Source of the DNA: an uncultured Devosia sp. | GTDB taxonomy: Bacteria; Pseudomonadota; Alphaproteobacteria; Rhizobiales; Devosiaceae | DNA length: 64,000 bases | Reading direction: 5' to 3' | NCBI RefSeq assembly: GCF_946479885.1 | Contig: NZ_CAMLHM010000001.1 | Location: 330,545-394,544, forward strand | Shown: positions 24,937 through 33,339 of the stretch, in pieces | Numbering within the stretch: position 1 is the stretch's first letter | How the letters are laid out: the number at the start of each line of letters is the position of its first letter | The notes under the pieces: model-generated | Told to the model about the DNA's origin: nothing | Database searches by the model: none | What the model saw: the letters and a program-made list of their open reading frames with translations, nothing else | Translations under genes and position numbers: made by a program

Positions 24937-25938
24937 CTATAGTCGCGGTGCTGACGACTGCCGCAGGCGGACGCCGCCCGACAACAGGTCGATGCCGGTC
25001 CGCTGCCGCCAGGCCCCCCAGAGCCCATCGGGCAAGTAGAGGGCGAAGCCCACGGCGATGATGCCCAGGCCGGTGAGATACCAGACGCCGAGATCGCCGA
25101 AGATTTCCTGCAGCAGGAAGAAGATCACGGCGCCGATGATCGGGCCCTCGAAAGTCCTAAGGCCACCCACCAGCACCATGAACAGCATGAACACGGTCCA
25201 TTGCACGCCGAAATTGGTGCGCGGCAGGAACGTGATGGCGCTGGCCAGCCAGATGGTGCCGGCCAGGGCACAGCCAAAGGCGGCAAGCACGAAGATGATC
25301 TGCTTGATCCGCATCACGTCGATGCCGATGGAGGCTGCCGCTTCCTCGTCGTCGCGAATGGCCTGCGCCGCCGCGCCGATGCGGCTGCGCAGCAGCCAGA
25401 AGGTCGTCGACAGGATCAGGGCAAGGCTGCCCAGGCCCAGCCAGTAGTTGAGATTGCGGCGCAGTTCGGGCTCGACAGCATTGAGCGCCAGCAACGAGGT
25501 GCCGGTTTCTCCCTGCACCAGCGGATCGAACATCACCACGATGCGAAGCACCTCTGCGATGACCCACATGGCAATGGCGAATTCGCCGCCCTTGAGACGC
25601 AGGGCAAAGGTCGAGATCGGGATGGCGACGAGGCCGGCGCCGACCGCGCCCGTGACCAGAGCCAGGTAGGGCGGCATGCCCAGATCCACCAGGCGCAAAG
25701 CCAGGTAGCCGCCGACGCCAAAAAAGGCTTGCTGGCCGACCGAGACCAGTCCGGCATAGCCGGCCAGCAGGTTCCACATCACGGCGAGCAGGATGTAGAT
25801 GAAGAGGGTGGTCAGCTTGTCGATGACCAGCCCGCTCGCCAGCGCTGGCAACAGGGCCAGCACGACCAACGCGGTGGCGGCCGCAGCGACGGTCAGCCGG
25901 CCCGAACGGGTCCAGCGCTCAACGCCATAGGAAGTCAT
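24937..25938 (-). CDS. Branched-chain amino acid-type ABC transporter permease (LivM family)
   Basis: A 333-residue inner-membrane permease with about ten hydrophobic helices. The motif YAGLVSVGQQAFFGVGGYLALRL is the conserved LivM segment, and AGTIWLASAITFLPRTNF with FEGPIIGAVIFF follows in the second half. It forms the channel with the LivH-type partner. Last gene of the operon that begins with the aldehyde dehydrogenase; the ATG overlaps the LivH stop. Liv-type systems carry amino acids but also many aromatic acids, so the name does not fix the cargo. Confidence 0.9.
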   Translation of the reverse strand: MTSYGVERWTRSGRLTVAAAATALVVLALLPALASGLVIDKLTTLFIYILLAVMWNLLAGYAGLVSVGQQAFFGVGGYLALRLVDLGMPPYLALVTGAVGAGLVAIPISTFALRLKGGEFAIAMWVIAEVLRIVVMFDPLVQGETGTSLLALNAVEPELRRNLNYWLGLGSLALILSTTFWLLRSRIGAAAQAIRDDEEAAASIGIDVMRIKQIIFVLAAFGCALAGTIWLASAITFLPRTNFGVQWTVFMLFMVLVGGLRTFEGPIIGAVIFFLLQEIFGDLGVWYLTGLGIIAVGFALYLPDGLWGAWRQRTGIDLLSGGVRLRQSSAPRL

Positions 25939-26876
25939 GGTTGCCCCTCGCTGGTGGCTTCGATCAATCGGGCGGTGGGCCTCGCTGGCAGGCGCAATGC
26001 GGCGCGCCAGCCTCCCAGATTGCGGCTATGGGCCAGGTAAAGGCGGGCGCCGAGGACGCCGAGGAACACAAGATGCCCCGCCAGCTGGAAGCCCTGCGCC
26101 GAAATGGTGGCGCCAAAGCTCTGCGCCACGCCCAGCACGATGCCGCCGATCAGGGTGCCCCAGAGCGAGCCGATGCCGCCGATCACCACCGCTTCGAAGG
26201 CAAAGATCAGTTGCGTGGGGCCGGCATAGGGATTGATCAGCGCCCGCATGGCGAGGAAGGCTCCGGCGAGCCCGGCCAATGCCACCGCGATCGCCGCAGC
26301 GGCGCGGTGTACGGCGCGCGCATCGATGCCGCTCAGTTCGGCGGCCTCCGGATCGCTCGCCGTGGCACGGATGGCGCGGCCGAGCCTGGAGAAGCTGAGC
26401 ACCAGTTGCAGGGAAGCCAGCACCGTCACCGCAACCACAAAGGTGATGACCGGCAGCTGGCCCACCGTGATGCCCCATGGGAGCGACCAACTGGCCCAGG
26501 ACAGGTTGCCGATATGATTGCCCAGCGATTTGGTGTCGGAGCCGAAGAGGCCGAACATGCCGTTCTGCAGCACGGCGCCCAGCCCGAATGTGGTCAGCAG
26601 CGGCAGCAGGAAACCACCCTTGACGGTGCGGGCGAAGAGCGTCGCCTGCAGCACCCAGCCCAAGAGGGCCATGACGGGGATCACGGCGGCAACGGCGAGC
26701 CAGGGCGAGAGCCCCAGCACTTCGACTGCGAACAGCACCAGGTAGGCGCCGAAGATGGCCAGGTCGCCATGGGCGAGGTTGATGAAGCGGACGACGCCGA
26801 ACATCAGCGACAGGCCGGCGGCAAGGATGGCGTAGTAGCCGCCAAGCAGTATGCCCTGGATCAACGCGTCAAGCAT
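25935..26876 (-). CDS. Branched-chain amino acid-type ABC transporter permease (LivH family)
   Basis: A 313-residue inner-membrane permease. The N-terminus has the LivH signature GGYYAILAAGLSLMFGVVRFINLAHGDLAIFGAYL, and AFEAVVIGGIGSLWGTLIGGI is the usual cytoplasmic EAA-like loop for contact with the ATPases. The ATG at 26876 lies inside the end of the LivF gene (8-base overlap), supporting this start over a longer frame. Acts with LivM, LivF and LivG in the same operon. Confidence 0.92.
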   Translation of the reverse strand: MLDALIQGILLGGYYAILAAGLSLMFGVVRFINLAHGDLAIFGAYLVLFAVEVLGLSPWLAVAAVIPVMALLGWVLQATLFARTVKGGFLLPLLTTFGLGAVLQNGMFGLFGSDTKSLGNHIGNLSWASWSLPWGITVGQLPVITFVVAVTVLASLQLVLSFSRLGRAIRATASDPEAAELSGIDARAVHRAAAAIAVALAGLAGAFLAMRALINPYAGPTQLIFAFEAVVIGGIGSLWGTLIGGIVLGVAQSFGATISAQGFQLAGHLVFLGVLGARLYLAHSRNLGGWRAALRLPARPTARLIEATSEGQP

Positions 26877-27594
26877 AGGCGACCTCCTGCTGCGCGAGGC
26901 CGAAATAGGCTTCGGTGATGGCTTGCTTGCCGAGCGTCTGCGGCTTGCCCTCGAGCGCGATGCGCCCCTCGAGCATGCAGATGACCCGGTCGGAAAATGC
27001 CATGGCGCGGTCGAGGTCCTGTTCGACCACAATCATCGCCGTATCGCCTCGTCCCTTCAGGCCCGCCAGTTGTTGGTATAGCCCCTCTATCGCCACAGGC
27101 GAGAGCCCCAGCGACACTTCGTCGAGCAGCAGCACCTTGGGGTTGCTCATCAGCGCCCGGCCGATGGCGACGGCCTGGCGCTGACCGCCCGAAAGGCCGC
27201 CCGTGACGACCTTGAGCAGCGGCGCCAGCACCGGCAAGGCTGCCAGTACGCTGTCCAGCGTCCAGGCGCCGGGACGACCGTTTTCGCCGGCGACCAGCAG
27301 GTTTTCCCGCACGGTCATGTCGACGAACAGCCGGCGACCCTCGGGCACCATGGCAATGCCGCTGGCGACCCGCCGGAACGGCGCCAGCGTCGTGACGTCG
27401 GTGCCATCGAGCGCGATGGTGCCCGAACTGGCCGGATGGCCCCCCGCCAGGGTGCGAAACAGGGTCGTCTTGCCGGCACCATTGGCGCCGATGACGCCCA
27501 GAACTTCGCCTGGCTCGACACTGAAAGAGACGTTGCGCACGGCGGTCAGCAGGCCATGGCCGGCCACGAGATTGTCGACTGTCAGCATGGTCAT
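26869..27594 (-). CDS. ABC transporter ATP-binding protein (LivF family)
   Basis: A 241-residue cytoplasmic ATPase. Walker A GANGAGKTTLFRTL (about 36-49), the Q-loop near VPEGRRLFVDMTVRENL, signature LSGGQRQAVAIGRAL, Walker B VLLLDEVSLGLSP and switch-His region VVEQDLDRA are intact. The VPEGR and MTVREN runs mark it as LivF rather than LivG. Overlaps its neighbours at both ends, so it belongs to the same transcript as the substrate-binding protein and permeases. Confidence 0.93.
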   Translation of the reverse strand: MTMLTVDNLVAGHGLLTAVRNVSFSVEPGEVLGVIGANGAGKTTLFRTLAGGHPASSGTIALDGTDVTTLAPFRRVASGIAMVPEGRRLFVDMTVRENLLVAGENGRPGAWTLDSVLAALPVLAPLLKVVTGGLSGGQRQAVAIGRALMSNPKVLLLDEVSLGLSPVAIEGLYQQLAGLKGRGDTAMIVVEQDLDRAMAFSDRVICMLEGRIALEGKPQTLGKQAITEAYFGLAQQEVAYA

Positions 27595-28337
27595 GCCATT
27601 TTTCCCCCCAGATAGGCGCGCCGGACTTCGGGATCAGCCATCACCGTTTCGGGTCGGCCTTGGGCGATGACGGCGCCGGCGCTCATGCAGACCAGACGGT
27701 CGATCACCTTGAGCAGCGCATGCAGGATGTGCTCGATCCAGACGATGGTGAGACCGTCGGCCTTGAGCTGGCTGATCAGGGAGATCAGCAACCCGAGTTC
27801 GGCCTCGGTCAGCCCCCCGCCGATCTCATCGAGCAGGATTACCCGTGGTCGCGTCGCCAGGGCGCGAGACAGTTCGAGCCGCTTGCGATCGAGCAGGCCC
27901 AGGGCGGCGGCTGGTCGGTTGGCGTGATGCAACAGGGCCGTGCGCTCCAGCGCCTGCGCCGCGCAATCCTCGGCGGCGGCGCCGGTGAGGCCCGCCCCGA
28001 ACTGCGCCGCCGTCAGCGCGTTTTCGAAAACCGACATGCCCAGAAACGGCCGCGGCACCTGGTGGGTGCGGGCAATGCCTGACCGGCACCGGGCTGCGGC
28101 TCCGGTGCCGGTCAGATCGGCGCCGGCAAACTGCACCGTTCCCGAGGTGGGGAGGAGGGCCCCCGCCAATACTCCGAACAGCGTGGTCTTGCCGGCACCA
28201 TTGGGACCGACAATGCCCACCGCCTCGCCAGGGGCGACAGCAAAGTCGACGGCCTTGAGCACTTTGAAGGCGCCAAAGCTCTTGTCGATGCCGTAGCCCG
28301 CCAGCATCGGCTGGGCGATTGTCGGTTCACCGGTCAT
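27591..28337 (-). CDS. ABC transporter ATP-binding protein (LivG family)
   Basis: A 248-residue cytoplasmic ATPase. Walker A is GPNGAGKTTLFGVL and GIARTHQVPRPFLGMSVFEN is the LivG-type Q-loop region. Walker B is VILLDEIGGGLTEAE and the switch His is IVWIEHILHAL. The ABC signature is divergent: GLLDRKRLELSRAL stands where LSGGQ is expected. The same shift occurs in some LivG-like proteins for non-amino-acid cargo. It begins 4 bases after the substrate-binding protein stop. Confidence 0.9.
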   Translation of the reverse strand: MTGEPTIAQPMLAGYGIDKSFGAFKVLKAVDFAVAPGEAVGIVGPNGAGKTTLFGVLAGALLPTSGTVQFAGADLTGTGAAARCRSGIARTHQVPRPFLGMSVFENALTAAQFGAGLTGAAAEDCAAQALERTALLHHANRPAAALGLLDRKRLELSRALATRPRVILLDEIGGGLTEAELGLLISLISQLKADGLTIVWIEHILHALLKVIDRLVCMSAGAVIAQGRPETVMADPEVRRAYLGGKMA

Positions 28338-28341
28338 GGCT

Positions 28342-29673
28342 TCAGCCCTGCACGGTGTAGGCGGTCATCGCGCCGGTGGTCGGCACGAATGGATTGTCGG
28401 CGTTGGAGACGATGGGCAGGTCGAACTCCCATGGCCCTTCGGCGGCCTTGACCCATTGCACGCCCACGACGCCCGTCGTGGCGACGTTGGGCACCGGGCC
28501 CGCGGTGAAGTCGACCAGGCCGACGGCTGTCTCGGTCTTGAGCACCGAAAGCGCCTGGGCCACGGCCGCCTTGTCCTTGGGGTTGCCGGAGCTCGCCAGC
28601 GCGGCCACAGCGGCATCGAGCAGCGAGGCATTGGCGCCCACCTGCTGGTTCCACTGTTTGCCGACCATGGCTTCGTAGCCTTCGGCGATGACCCGGCTGC
28701 TGAGGCCGGTCGAGGGCGAACTGAAGGGGAAGTCCCTGTGCCAGTAAGCACCGGCGTGCAGGCCATAGCCGAGCGACCCCATGGCCTCGAGCTCGGCCGG
28801 GAACAGACCGGCCTTGGCGAGCTGGCATATCTTGATCTGCTGGGCCAGCCCCTTCTGCGCCGCCTGCCGCCAGAAGACCGGGAAGTCGGGCGGGAACGGG
28901 AAGGTGTTGAAGATCTCGCAGCCTTCGTCGCGGAACAGGTTGATCTGGGTCGAAAAATCCGCCGTGCCGTTTTCGTACGGACCCGGATCGACGATGGTGA
29001 AGCCAGCTTTCTCGAGTTCGGGCAGCAGCAGGCCGCGGATGGCGCCGCCGTCGGCATCGTTGGGCAGCAGCACGCCGACCTTCTTGTTGGTCTCCACTTT
29101 GCTCCACTGATCGGCATAGAGCCGGGCAAAATTGCCGACGCCGAAGCAGAAGTGGTAGGTCCACTTGAACGGCGATGGCTCGCCCGGCTTGGCGCCGCGA
29201 CCGAAATAGAAGGCCTCCCATGGTGCGGTGGTGGTGAGGCACGGCGTGCCCGCTGCCTCGCAGGCGTCGGCCACCGGATTGACCGTTTCTGGCGTTGCCG
29301 AGGCCAGCATCAGGTCGATGGCTTCGCCATTGATCAGGTCCTTGGCCACCTGGCTGGCCCGCACCGGATCGGACTGGGTATCGGCCAGCACCAGTTCGAT
29401 GCCGTAGCGCTTGTCGCCGACAAGCACGCCATCGGCCATGTTGCGGTTGAACTGCTCGATCAGGAAGGGATCGCCTTCGCCGAACACGCCGAGCGGACCG
29501 GAGCGCGGACCGATGAAGCCGACGCGAATGACATCGTCGCCCTGGGCAAAGGCGGAACGAACACTGGCCGGCAGCGTCAATGCCGCCGCGGCGCCGCCAG
29601 CGACGGCCCCTGCCGTCTTGATGAAGTTGCGCCGGGTGACGCCGCTGCTGCTTAGGGTCTTGTAGATGCTCAT
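28342..29673 (-). CDS. ABC transporter substrate-binding protein, LivJ-like, twin-arginine signal
   Basis: A 443-residue periplasmic binding protein of the type I (Peripla_BP_6) fold. The N-terminus has a twin-arginine pattern TRRNFIKTAG (13-22), an Ala-rich hydrophobic core and a likely cut after AFA at residue 43. The mature part opens IRVGFIGPRSGPLGVFGEGD and contains YGIELVLADTQSDP and LINGEAIDLMLASATPET. Several Trp and aromatic residues follow (TTAPWEAFYFGRG, FKWTYHFCFG). GGAGG precedes the ATG. Its place behind oxidative enzymes and under a XylR-type regulator suggests an aromatic ligand rather than leucine. Confidence 0.9.
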   Translation of the reverse strand: MSIYKTLSSSGVTRRNFIKTAGAVAGGAAAALTLPASVRSAFAQGDDVIRVGFIGPRSGPLGVFGEGDPFLIEQFNRNMADGVLVGDKRYGIELVLADTQSDPVRASQVAKDLINGEAIDLMLASATPETVNPVADACEAAGTPCLTTTAPWEAFYFGRGAKPGEPSPFKWTYHFCFGVGNFARLYADQWSKVETNKKVGVLLPNDADGGAIRGLLLPELEKAGFTIVDPGPYENGTADFSTQINLFRDEGCEIFNTFPFPPDFPVFWRQAAQKGLAQQIKICQLAKAGLFPAELEAMGSLGYGLHAGAYWHRDFPFSSPSTGLSSRVIAEGYEAMVGKQWNQQVGANASLLDAAVAALASSGNPKDKAAVAQALSVLKTETAVGLVDFTAGPVPNVATTGVVGVQWVKAAEGPWEFDLPIVSNADNPFVPTTGAMTAYTVQG

Positions 29674-29741
29674 GGTTTCCTCCCTGGATGTGAGCGTCTG
29701 GCGGATCGGCCTCCCAACCGGGTCCGCGTCATGCACTGCTG

Positions 29742-30629
29742 TCAGGCGGCGTGCCGCCGGACGAAGTCGCCTGCCTCCTCGATCGAGGCCATGCCTTCCT
29801 CGAGCATGGGGGCGAAGAGCTGCCAGGAGTGGCACATGCCCTCCCAGACCTTGAGTTCGGCCTTGCCACCCGCGGCATTGATGCGTGCGGCAATGCTGAT
29901 GCTGTCGTCGCGCAGCAGTTCCCACGAGCCGACATGCACCAGCACGGGCGGCAGGCCCGAGACATCGCCGTAGAACGGGGTGACCTTGGGCGAGCGCAGG
30001 TCGCCGGCGCCGACATAGACCATGTTGAACAGGCCCATGAGGTCGCGATTGACCAGGGGGGCGTCGGCCATGGTGCGGTGCGACTCGCCCTCGCTCGCCA
30101 GGTCCAAAGCCGGCGACATCAGCACGAGACAGGCCGGCAGCGGCAGGCCGGCGTCGCGCGCCCGCACTGCTGCAGCCAGCGCCAGGTTGCCACCGGCCGA
30201 GTCGCCGCTCAGCACCACCGATGCTGGCGGGTAGCCGCGATCGAGCGCCCAGCGATAAGCAGCATAGGCATCGTCATGCGCAGTCGGCGCCGGATGCTCG
30301 GGCGCTAGGCGATAGTCGACGCTGAGCACGGTGGCACCGCTGGCCTTGGCCAGGTGCGTGGCGATGGTGCGATGCGAGCGCGGCGAGCCGAAAAGGAAGC
30401 CGCCACCATGGTAGTAGATCACCAGCCGGTTCTCGTCGCCGCCCGGCAGGCGGATCAGTTCGGCCGAACAGGGGCCGACCGAGATGGTCTCGATCATGGC
30501 CCCATCGGCAATCGGGGTCTGCGCGTTGATCGCTTCGAACCACTCGCGCAGTTGCGGTGGCGTGGCATTGGCCGGTGGCGGATTTTCGGCGCTGATCTTC
30601 AGGATGAAATCGAGCTGTTCCTTGGACAT
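29742..30629 (-). CDS. Alpha/beta hydrolase, HSL-type esterase
   Basis: A 295-residue carboxylesterase of the hormone-sensitive-lipase family, with no signal peptide and so cytoplasmic. The oxyanion-hole motif HGGG is at 74-77 (YYHGGGFLFG). The nucleophile elbow GDSAGG is at 142-147 with Ser144. An acid in LVHVGSWELLRDD and a His in MCHSWQLF complete the triad. It sits between an SDR and a transporter in one operon, which suggests it cleaves an imported ester so the alcohol can be oxidised. The exact ester is unknown. Confidence 0.9.
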   Translation of the reverse strand: MSKEQLDFILKISAENPPPANATPPQLREWFEAINAQTPIADGAMIETISVGPCSAELIRLPGGDENRLVIYYHGGGFLFGSPRSHRTIATHLAKASGATVLSVDYRLAPEHPAPTAHDDAYAAYRWALDRGYPPASVVLSGDSAGGNLALAAAVRARDAGLPLPACLVLMSPALDLASEGESHRTMADAPLVNRDLMGLFNMVYVGAGDLRSPKVTPFYGDVSGLPPVLVHVGSWELLRDDSISIAARINAAGGKAELKVWEGMCHSWQLFAPMLEEGMASIEEAGDFVRRHAA

Positions 30630-30640
30630 GGCGGTCCTCC

Positions 30641-31408
30641 TCAGATGTAGGTGGAGGCCAGCCCGCCATCGATGGGCAGGTTGATCCCGTTGATCCAGCG
30701 GGCGGCGTCGGAGAGGAGGAAGGTGACCGGCGGAGCGATCTCGTCGCCAAAGCCGGGACGCTTCATGCGCGGCGCGTCGTTGGCGATGCGTTCCTGGCCC
30801 AGCATGGTGACGAAATCGCCCAGGATGGGGGTGAAGACCGGCCCCGGCGCCACGCAGTTCATGCGCAGGTCGAACTTGAGGAACCACTCCTGGGCGCGGG
30901 CAAAGGTCCAGACGATCAGCGCTTCCTTGAAATACTGGTAGCAGGTGTCCTGTGGCACCGGATTGGCCGCGAGCCAGGCCTCGCCCTCGGCGAAGCCGTC
31001 GACATCAGACAGCGCCTTGTGCAGGGCCAGACGCTGTTGCCACTCGCCGCCCAGCACCGAGGCGAAGTTGACGATTGAGGCGCCGGGCTTCAGCCGGTCG
31101 ACGACACCCTCCGTCAGGTGGCGGAGGCCAAGATAGTTGACCTTCGCTACCAGCTCCTTTGGGGCGGTGCCGGGAACGCCTGCGGCATTGACCAGCCCGT
31201 CGAATTGCTCCGGCAGCGCGGCAATGGCGTCGTCGATGCTCGCGGTATCACCCAGATCGACCTTCACGAAGCCGTCCAGCGTGAGGAGAGGGTCGTTGCG
31301 GTCGAGGCCGATAACGCGGGCGCCCGAGAAGCGGGCGAGCCGGGCGACTTCCCCGCCAATGCCCGAGGAGGCGCCGGTCACGACAATGGTTTTGCCTGAA
31401 AGGTTCAT
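30641..31408 (-). CDS. SDR alcohol dehydrogenase, coniferyl-alcohol dehydrogenase-like
   Basis: A 255-residue SDR. TGASSGIG (11-18) binds NAD(P), NAAGV (74-78) is structural, Ser117 and Y157-QYF-K161 are catalytic. The long insertion between Ser and Tyr (QQRLALHKALSDVDGFAEGEAWL) and the YQYFKEALIVWT context resemble bacterial coniferyl-alcohol dehydrogenase (CalA) and 3-alpha-hydroxysteroid dehydrogenase relatives. It most likely oxidises an aromatic or cyclic alcohol to an aldehyde or ketone, followed by the adjacent aldehyde dehydrogenase. AAAGGAATG-type spacing fits the ATG at 31408. Confidence 0.87.
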   Translation of the reverse strand: MNLSGKTIVVTGASSGIGGEVARLARFSGARVIGLDRNDPLLTLDGFVKVDLGDTASIDDAIAALPEQFDGLVNAAGVPGTAPKELVAKVNYLGLRHLTEGVVDRLKPGASIVNFASVLGGEWQQRLALHKALSDVDGFAEGEAWLAANPVPQDTCYQYFKEALIVWTFARAQEWFLKFDLRMNCVAPGPVFTPILGDFVTMLGQERIANDAPRMKRPGFGDEIAPPVTFLLSDAARWINGINLPIDGGLASTYI

Positions 31409-31433
31409 GGCAGCATTCCTTTGGATTGTGGGA

Positions 31434-32906
31434 TCAGAAGGGGTAGGCGGTGGCCTGGTCCTTGACCGAGATCCACATCCACTGGGTGAATTCCTCGATA
31501 TCGGCCGGGCCCCCGATGCGGCTGCCATTGCCCGACTTGCCTCGGCCGCCAAAGGGGGCGAAGGGGCCGCCATTGACCGTCTGGTCGTTGATATGGAGCT
31601 GGCCGACATTGAGCTGTTCGCCCAGCGCCAGGGCGCGGCCGGTGGCCGCCGAGATCACCCCGGCGGCGAGGCCATAGTCCGACATATTGGCGATCTCGAT
31701 GGCTTCGGCATCCGAGCCGAAGCGCACGATGCAGGCGACCGGTCCGAAGATCTCCTCCTCGAAGGCACGCATGCCGGGCTTCACGCCATCGAGCACGGTG
31801 GCGGCGTAGAAGCGACCGTCATGGGTGCCGCCGGCTAGGAGTCTAGCGCCCTTGGCCACGGCGTCGTCGACGATGGCCTGGATGGACTGCACCTGGCCGT
31901 CCGAAATGATCGGGCCGAGCGCCACGCGGCCGGAGGACGGATCACCTGACGGCAGATGGCTCGCCTTGGTCACCAGCCGTTCGGTCAGCGCGGCGGCGAT
32001 CGAGTCATGGGCGAGGATCAGGCCGGTGGCCATGCAGATCTGGCCCTGATGCAGGAAGGCGCCCCAGGCGGCGTTGGAGGCCGCGATATCGAGATCCGCA
32101 TCGTCGAGCACGATCAGCGCATTCTTGCCGCCCAGTTCAAGCTGCACCTTCTTGAGATGCTTGCCGCAGAGTTCGCCGACCTTGGAGCCGCCGCGGGCCG
32201 AGCCGGTGAAGGAGACCATGGCGATATTGGGATCGGTGCACAGCGCCTCGCCGGCATCGGCGCCGCCGGGGACGATGTGCAGCACGCCCTTGGGCAGGCC
32301 AGCTTCCTCGAAGATGCGGGCGATGATGATGCCGCCGCTGATCGGGGTGCGCGGATCGGGCTTGTGGACGACGGCATTGCCAAGGGCGAGCGCCGCAGCG
32401 ATGGCACGTACCGACAGGACCAGCGGGAAGTTGAACGGCGAGATGACGCCGACCACGCCATGCGGCACCCGCTTGGCGTAATTGGTACGATCGTCGAAGC
32501 CGGAGAGCACGAGCCCCGTCGGCTGGGTCGCGAGATTGGCGGCGTGGCGGATGAACAGCGCGCCATGTTCGATCTCGATGCTGGCCTTGGGCTGGATCGA
32601 GCCGCTTTCGCGCATGATCCAACCGATCAGTTCTTCGCCATTGGCGACCAAGAGGTCGGCCGCCTTGTTGAGGATGGCGGCGCGCTGGGTCGGCAAGGTC
32701 TTGGCCCAGGCCTTTTGTGCCTGACGAGCCTCGGCGGCGGCGCGGGCGATATCGGCGGGGCCGCCGAGGCCGACGCTGGCCAGCAAAACGTCGGTCGATG
32801 GGTCGCGCACCTCGACGGCGCCGGCGACGGTTGCCTGCCAGTCGCTGAACAGGGCCTTGCCGGTCCAGCGTTCAACCGCGATGAAATTGGGGCTCTGGAT
32901 ATTCAT
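31434..32906 (-). CDS. Aldehyde dehydrogenase, benzaldehyde dehydrogenase-like
   Basis: A 490-residue NAD(P)-dependent aldehyde dehydrogenase. Catalytic residues are visible: Asn158 in SPFNFPL, Glu257 in LELGGKN and Cys291 in HQGQICMATG. GSARGGSKVG is the cofactor loop, and FGPVACIVRF with GGRGKSGNGSRIGG closes the fold. The QICMATGLILAH context and the GGRGKSG end resemble aromatic aldehyde dehydrogenases such as XylC-type benzaldehyde and vanillin dehydrogenases. GAGGAGG sits just before the ATG at 32906. It is the first gene downstream of a sigma54 promoter (33127-33143), with a leader of about 210 bases. Confidence 0.9.
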   Translation of the reverse strand: MNIQSPNFIAVERWTGKALFSDWQATVAGAVEVRDPSTDVLLASVGLGGPADIARAAAEARQAQKAWAKTLPTQRAAILNKAADLLVANGEELIGWIMRESGSIQPKASIEIEHGALFIRHAANLATQPTGLVLSGFDDRTNYAKRVPHGVVGVISPFNFPLVLSVRAIAAALALGNAVVHKPDPRTPISGGIIIARIFEEAGLPKGVLHIVPGGADAGEALCTDPNIAMVSFTGSARGGSKVGELCGKHLKKVQLELGGKNALIVLDDADLDIAASNAAWGAFLHQGQICMATGLILAHDSIAAALTERLVTKASHLPSGDPSSGRVALGPIISDGQVQSIQAIVDDAVAKGARLLAGGTHDGRFYAATVLDGVKPGMRAFEEEIFGPVACIVRFGSDAEAIEIANMSDYGLAAGVISAATGRALALGEQLNVGQLHINDQTVNGGPFAPFGGRGKSGNGSRIGGPADIEEFTQWMWISVKDQATAYPF

Positions 32907-33126
32907 ATCGTCCTCCTCGCGCCGGCGATGCGGCCATTTCTCGGGCCGGCTTGTGCCGGCTTGTCGCGTCGGAAGGAGAAGGCGTGGGTGGACGAGACCT
33001 GCCACCAGGCAAGCCGGTGGCGCTTGGCGAACAGGCGGTTTCCCACCTGGCGCATTGGCCGTCCCGAAGACCAGATTGGTCGATGTCCTCCCACGCCCGC
33101 TTCCTCAAACGGGCTTGCCGACACAA

Positions 33127-33143
33127 TTGCAAAGGCCGTGCCA
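33127..33143 (-). promoter_or_regulatory. Sigma54 (RpoN) -24/-12 promoter
   Basis: On the minus strand the sequence reads TGGCACGGCCTTTGCAA, a full match to TGGCAC-N5-TTGCA. The invariant GG and GC are correctly spaced. It points toward the aldehyde dehydrogenase, with transcription expected to start near 33117. The neighbouring gene encodes a sigma54-dependent activator, which strongly supports a functional promoter. Confidence 0.85.
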
Positions 33144-33294
33144 GATGCGGGTCGGAGGGGTATGGCGCATGGGGTCGAGAGCGCGGAATCGAACAGCAGC
33201 AAAGGATTTGATCTTGCTCGGCGCCGGAACCGGCCGCGTCACAAGCGGGCGAGGTCGCGGCGACGCATTTCACGATCTCAGAAGATTCCTCTGG

Positions 33295-33320
33295 AAGAAT
33301 TCATGAAATCATGAATTCTT
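33295..33320. promoter_or_regulatory. 26-bp dyad, candidate activator (UAS) site
   Basis: AAGAATTCATG and CATGAATTCTT are perfect inverted repeats around AAAT. The centre is about 165 bp upstream of the -24 element, the usual distance for an enhancer bound by a XylR/NtrC-type activator. It is also 20 bp before the activator start, so the protein may control its own gene. Confidence 0.6.
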
Positions 33321-33339
33321 GACGCGAGGAGGATCGATC

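Larger units (their letters stand above)
32907..33339. other. Divergent control region of the sigma54 operon
   Basis: A 433-bp noncoding stretch between the aldehyde dehydrogenase and its probable activator gene. It holds a consensus sigma54 promoter facing the dehydrogenase (33127-33143) and a long AT-rich dyad (33295-33320) just before the activator gene. I see no credible small gene. Confidence 0.8.
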
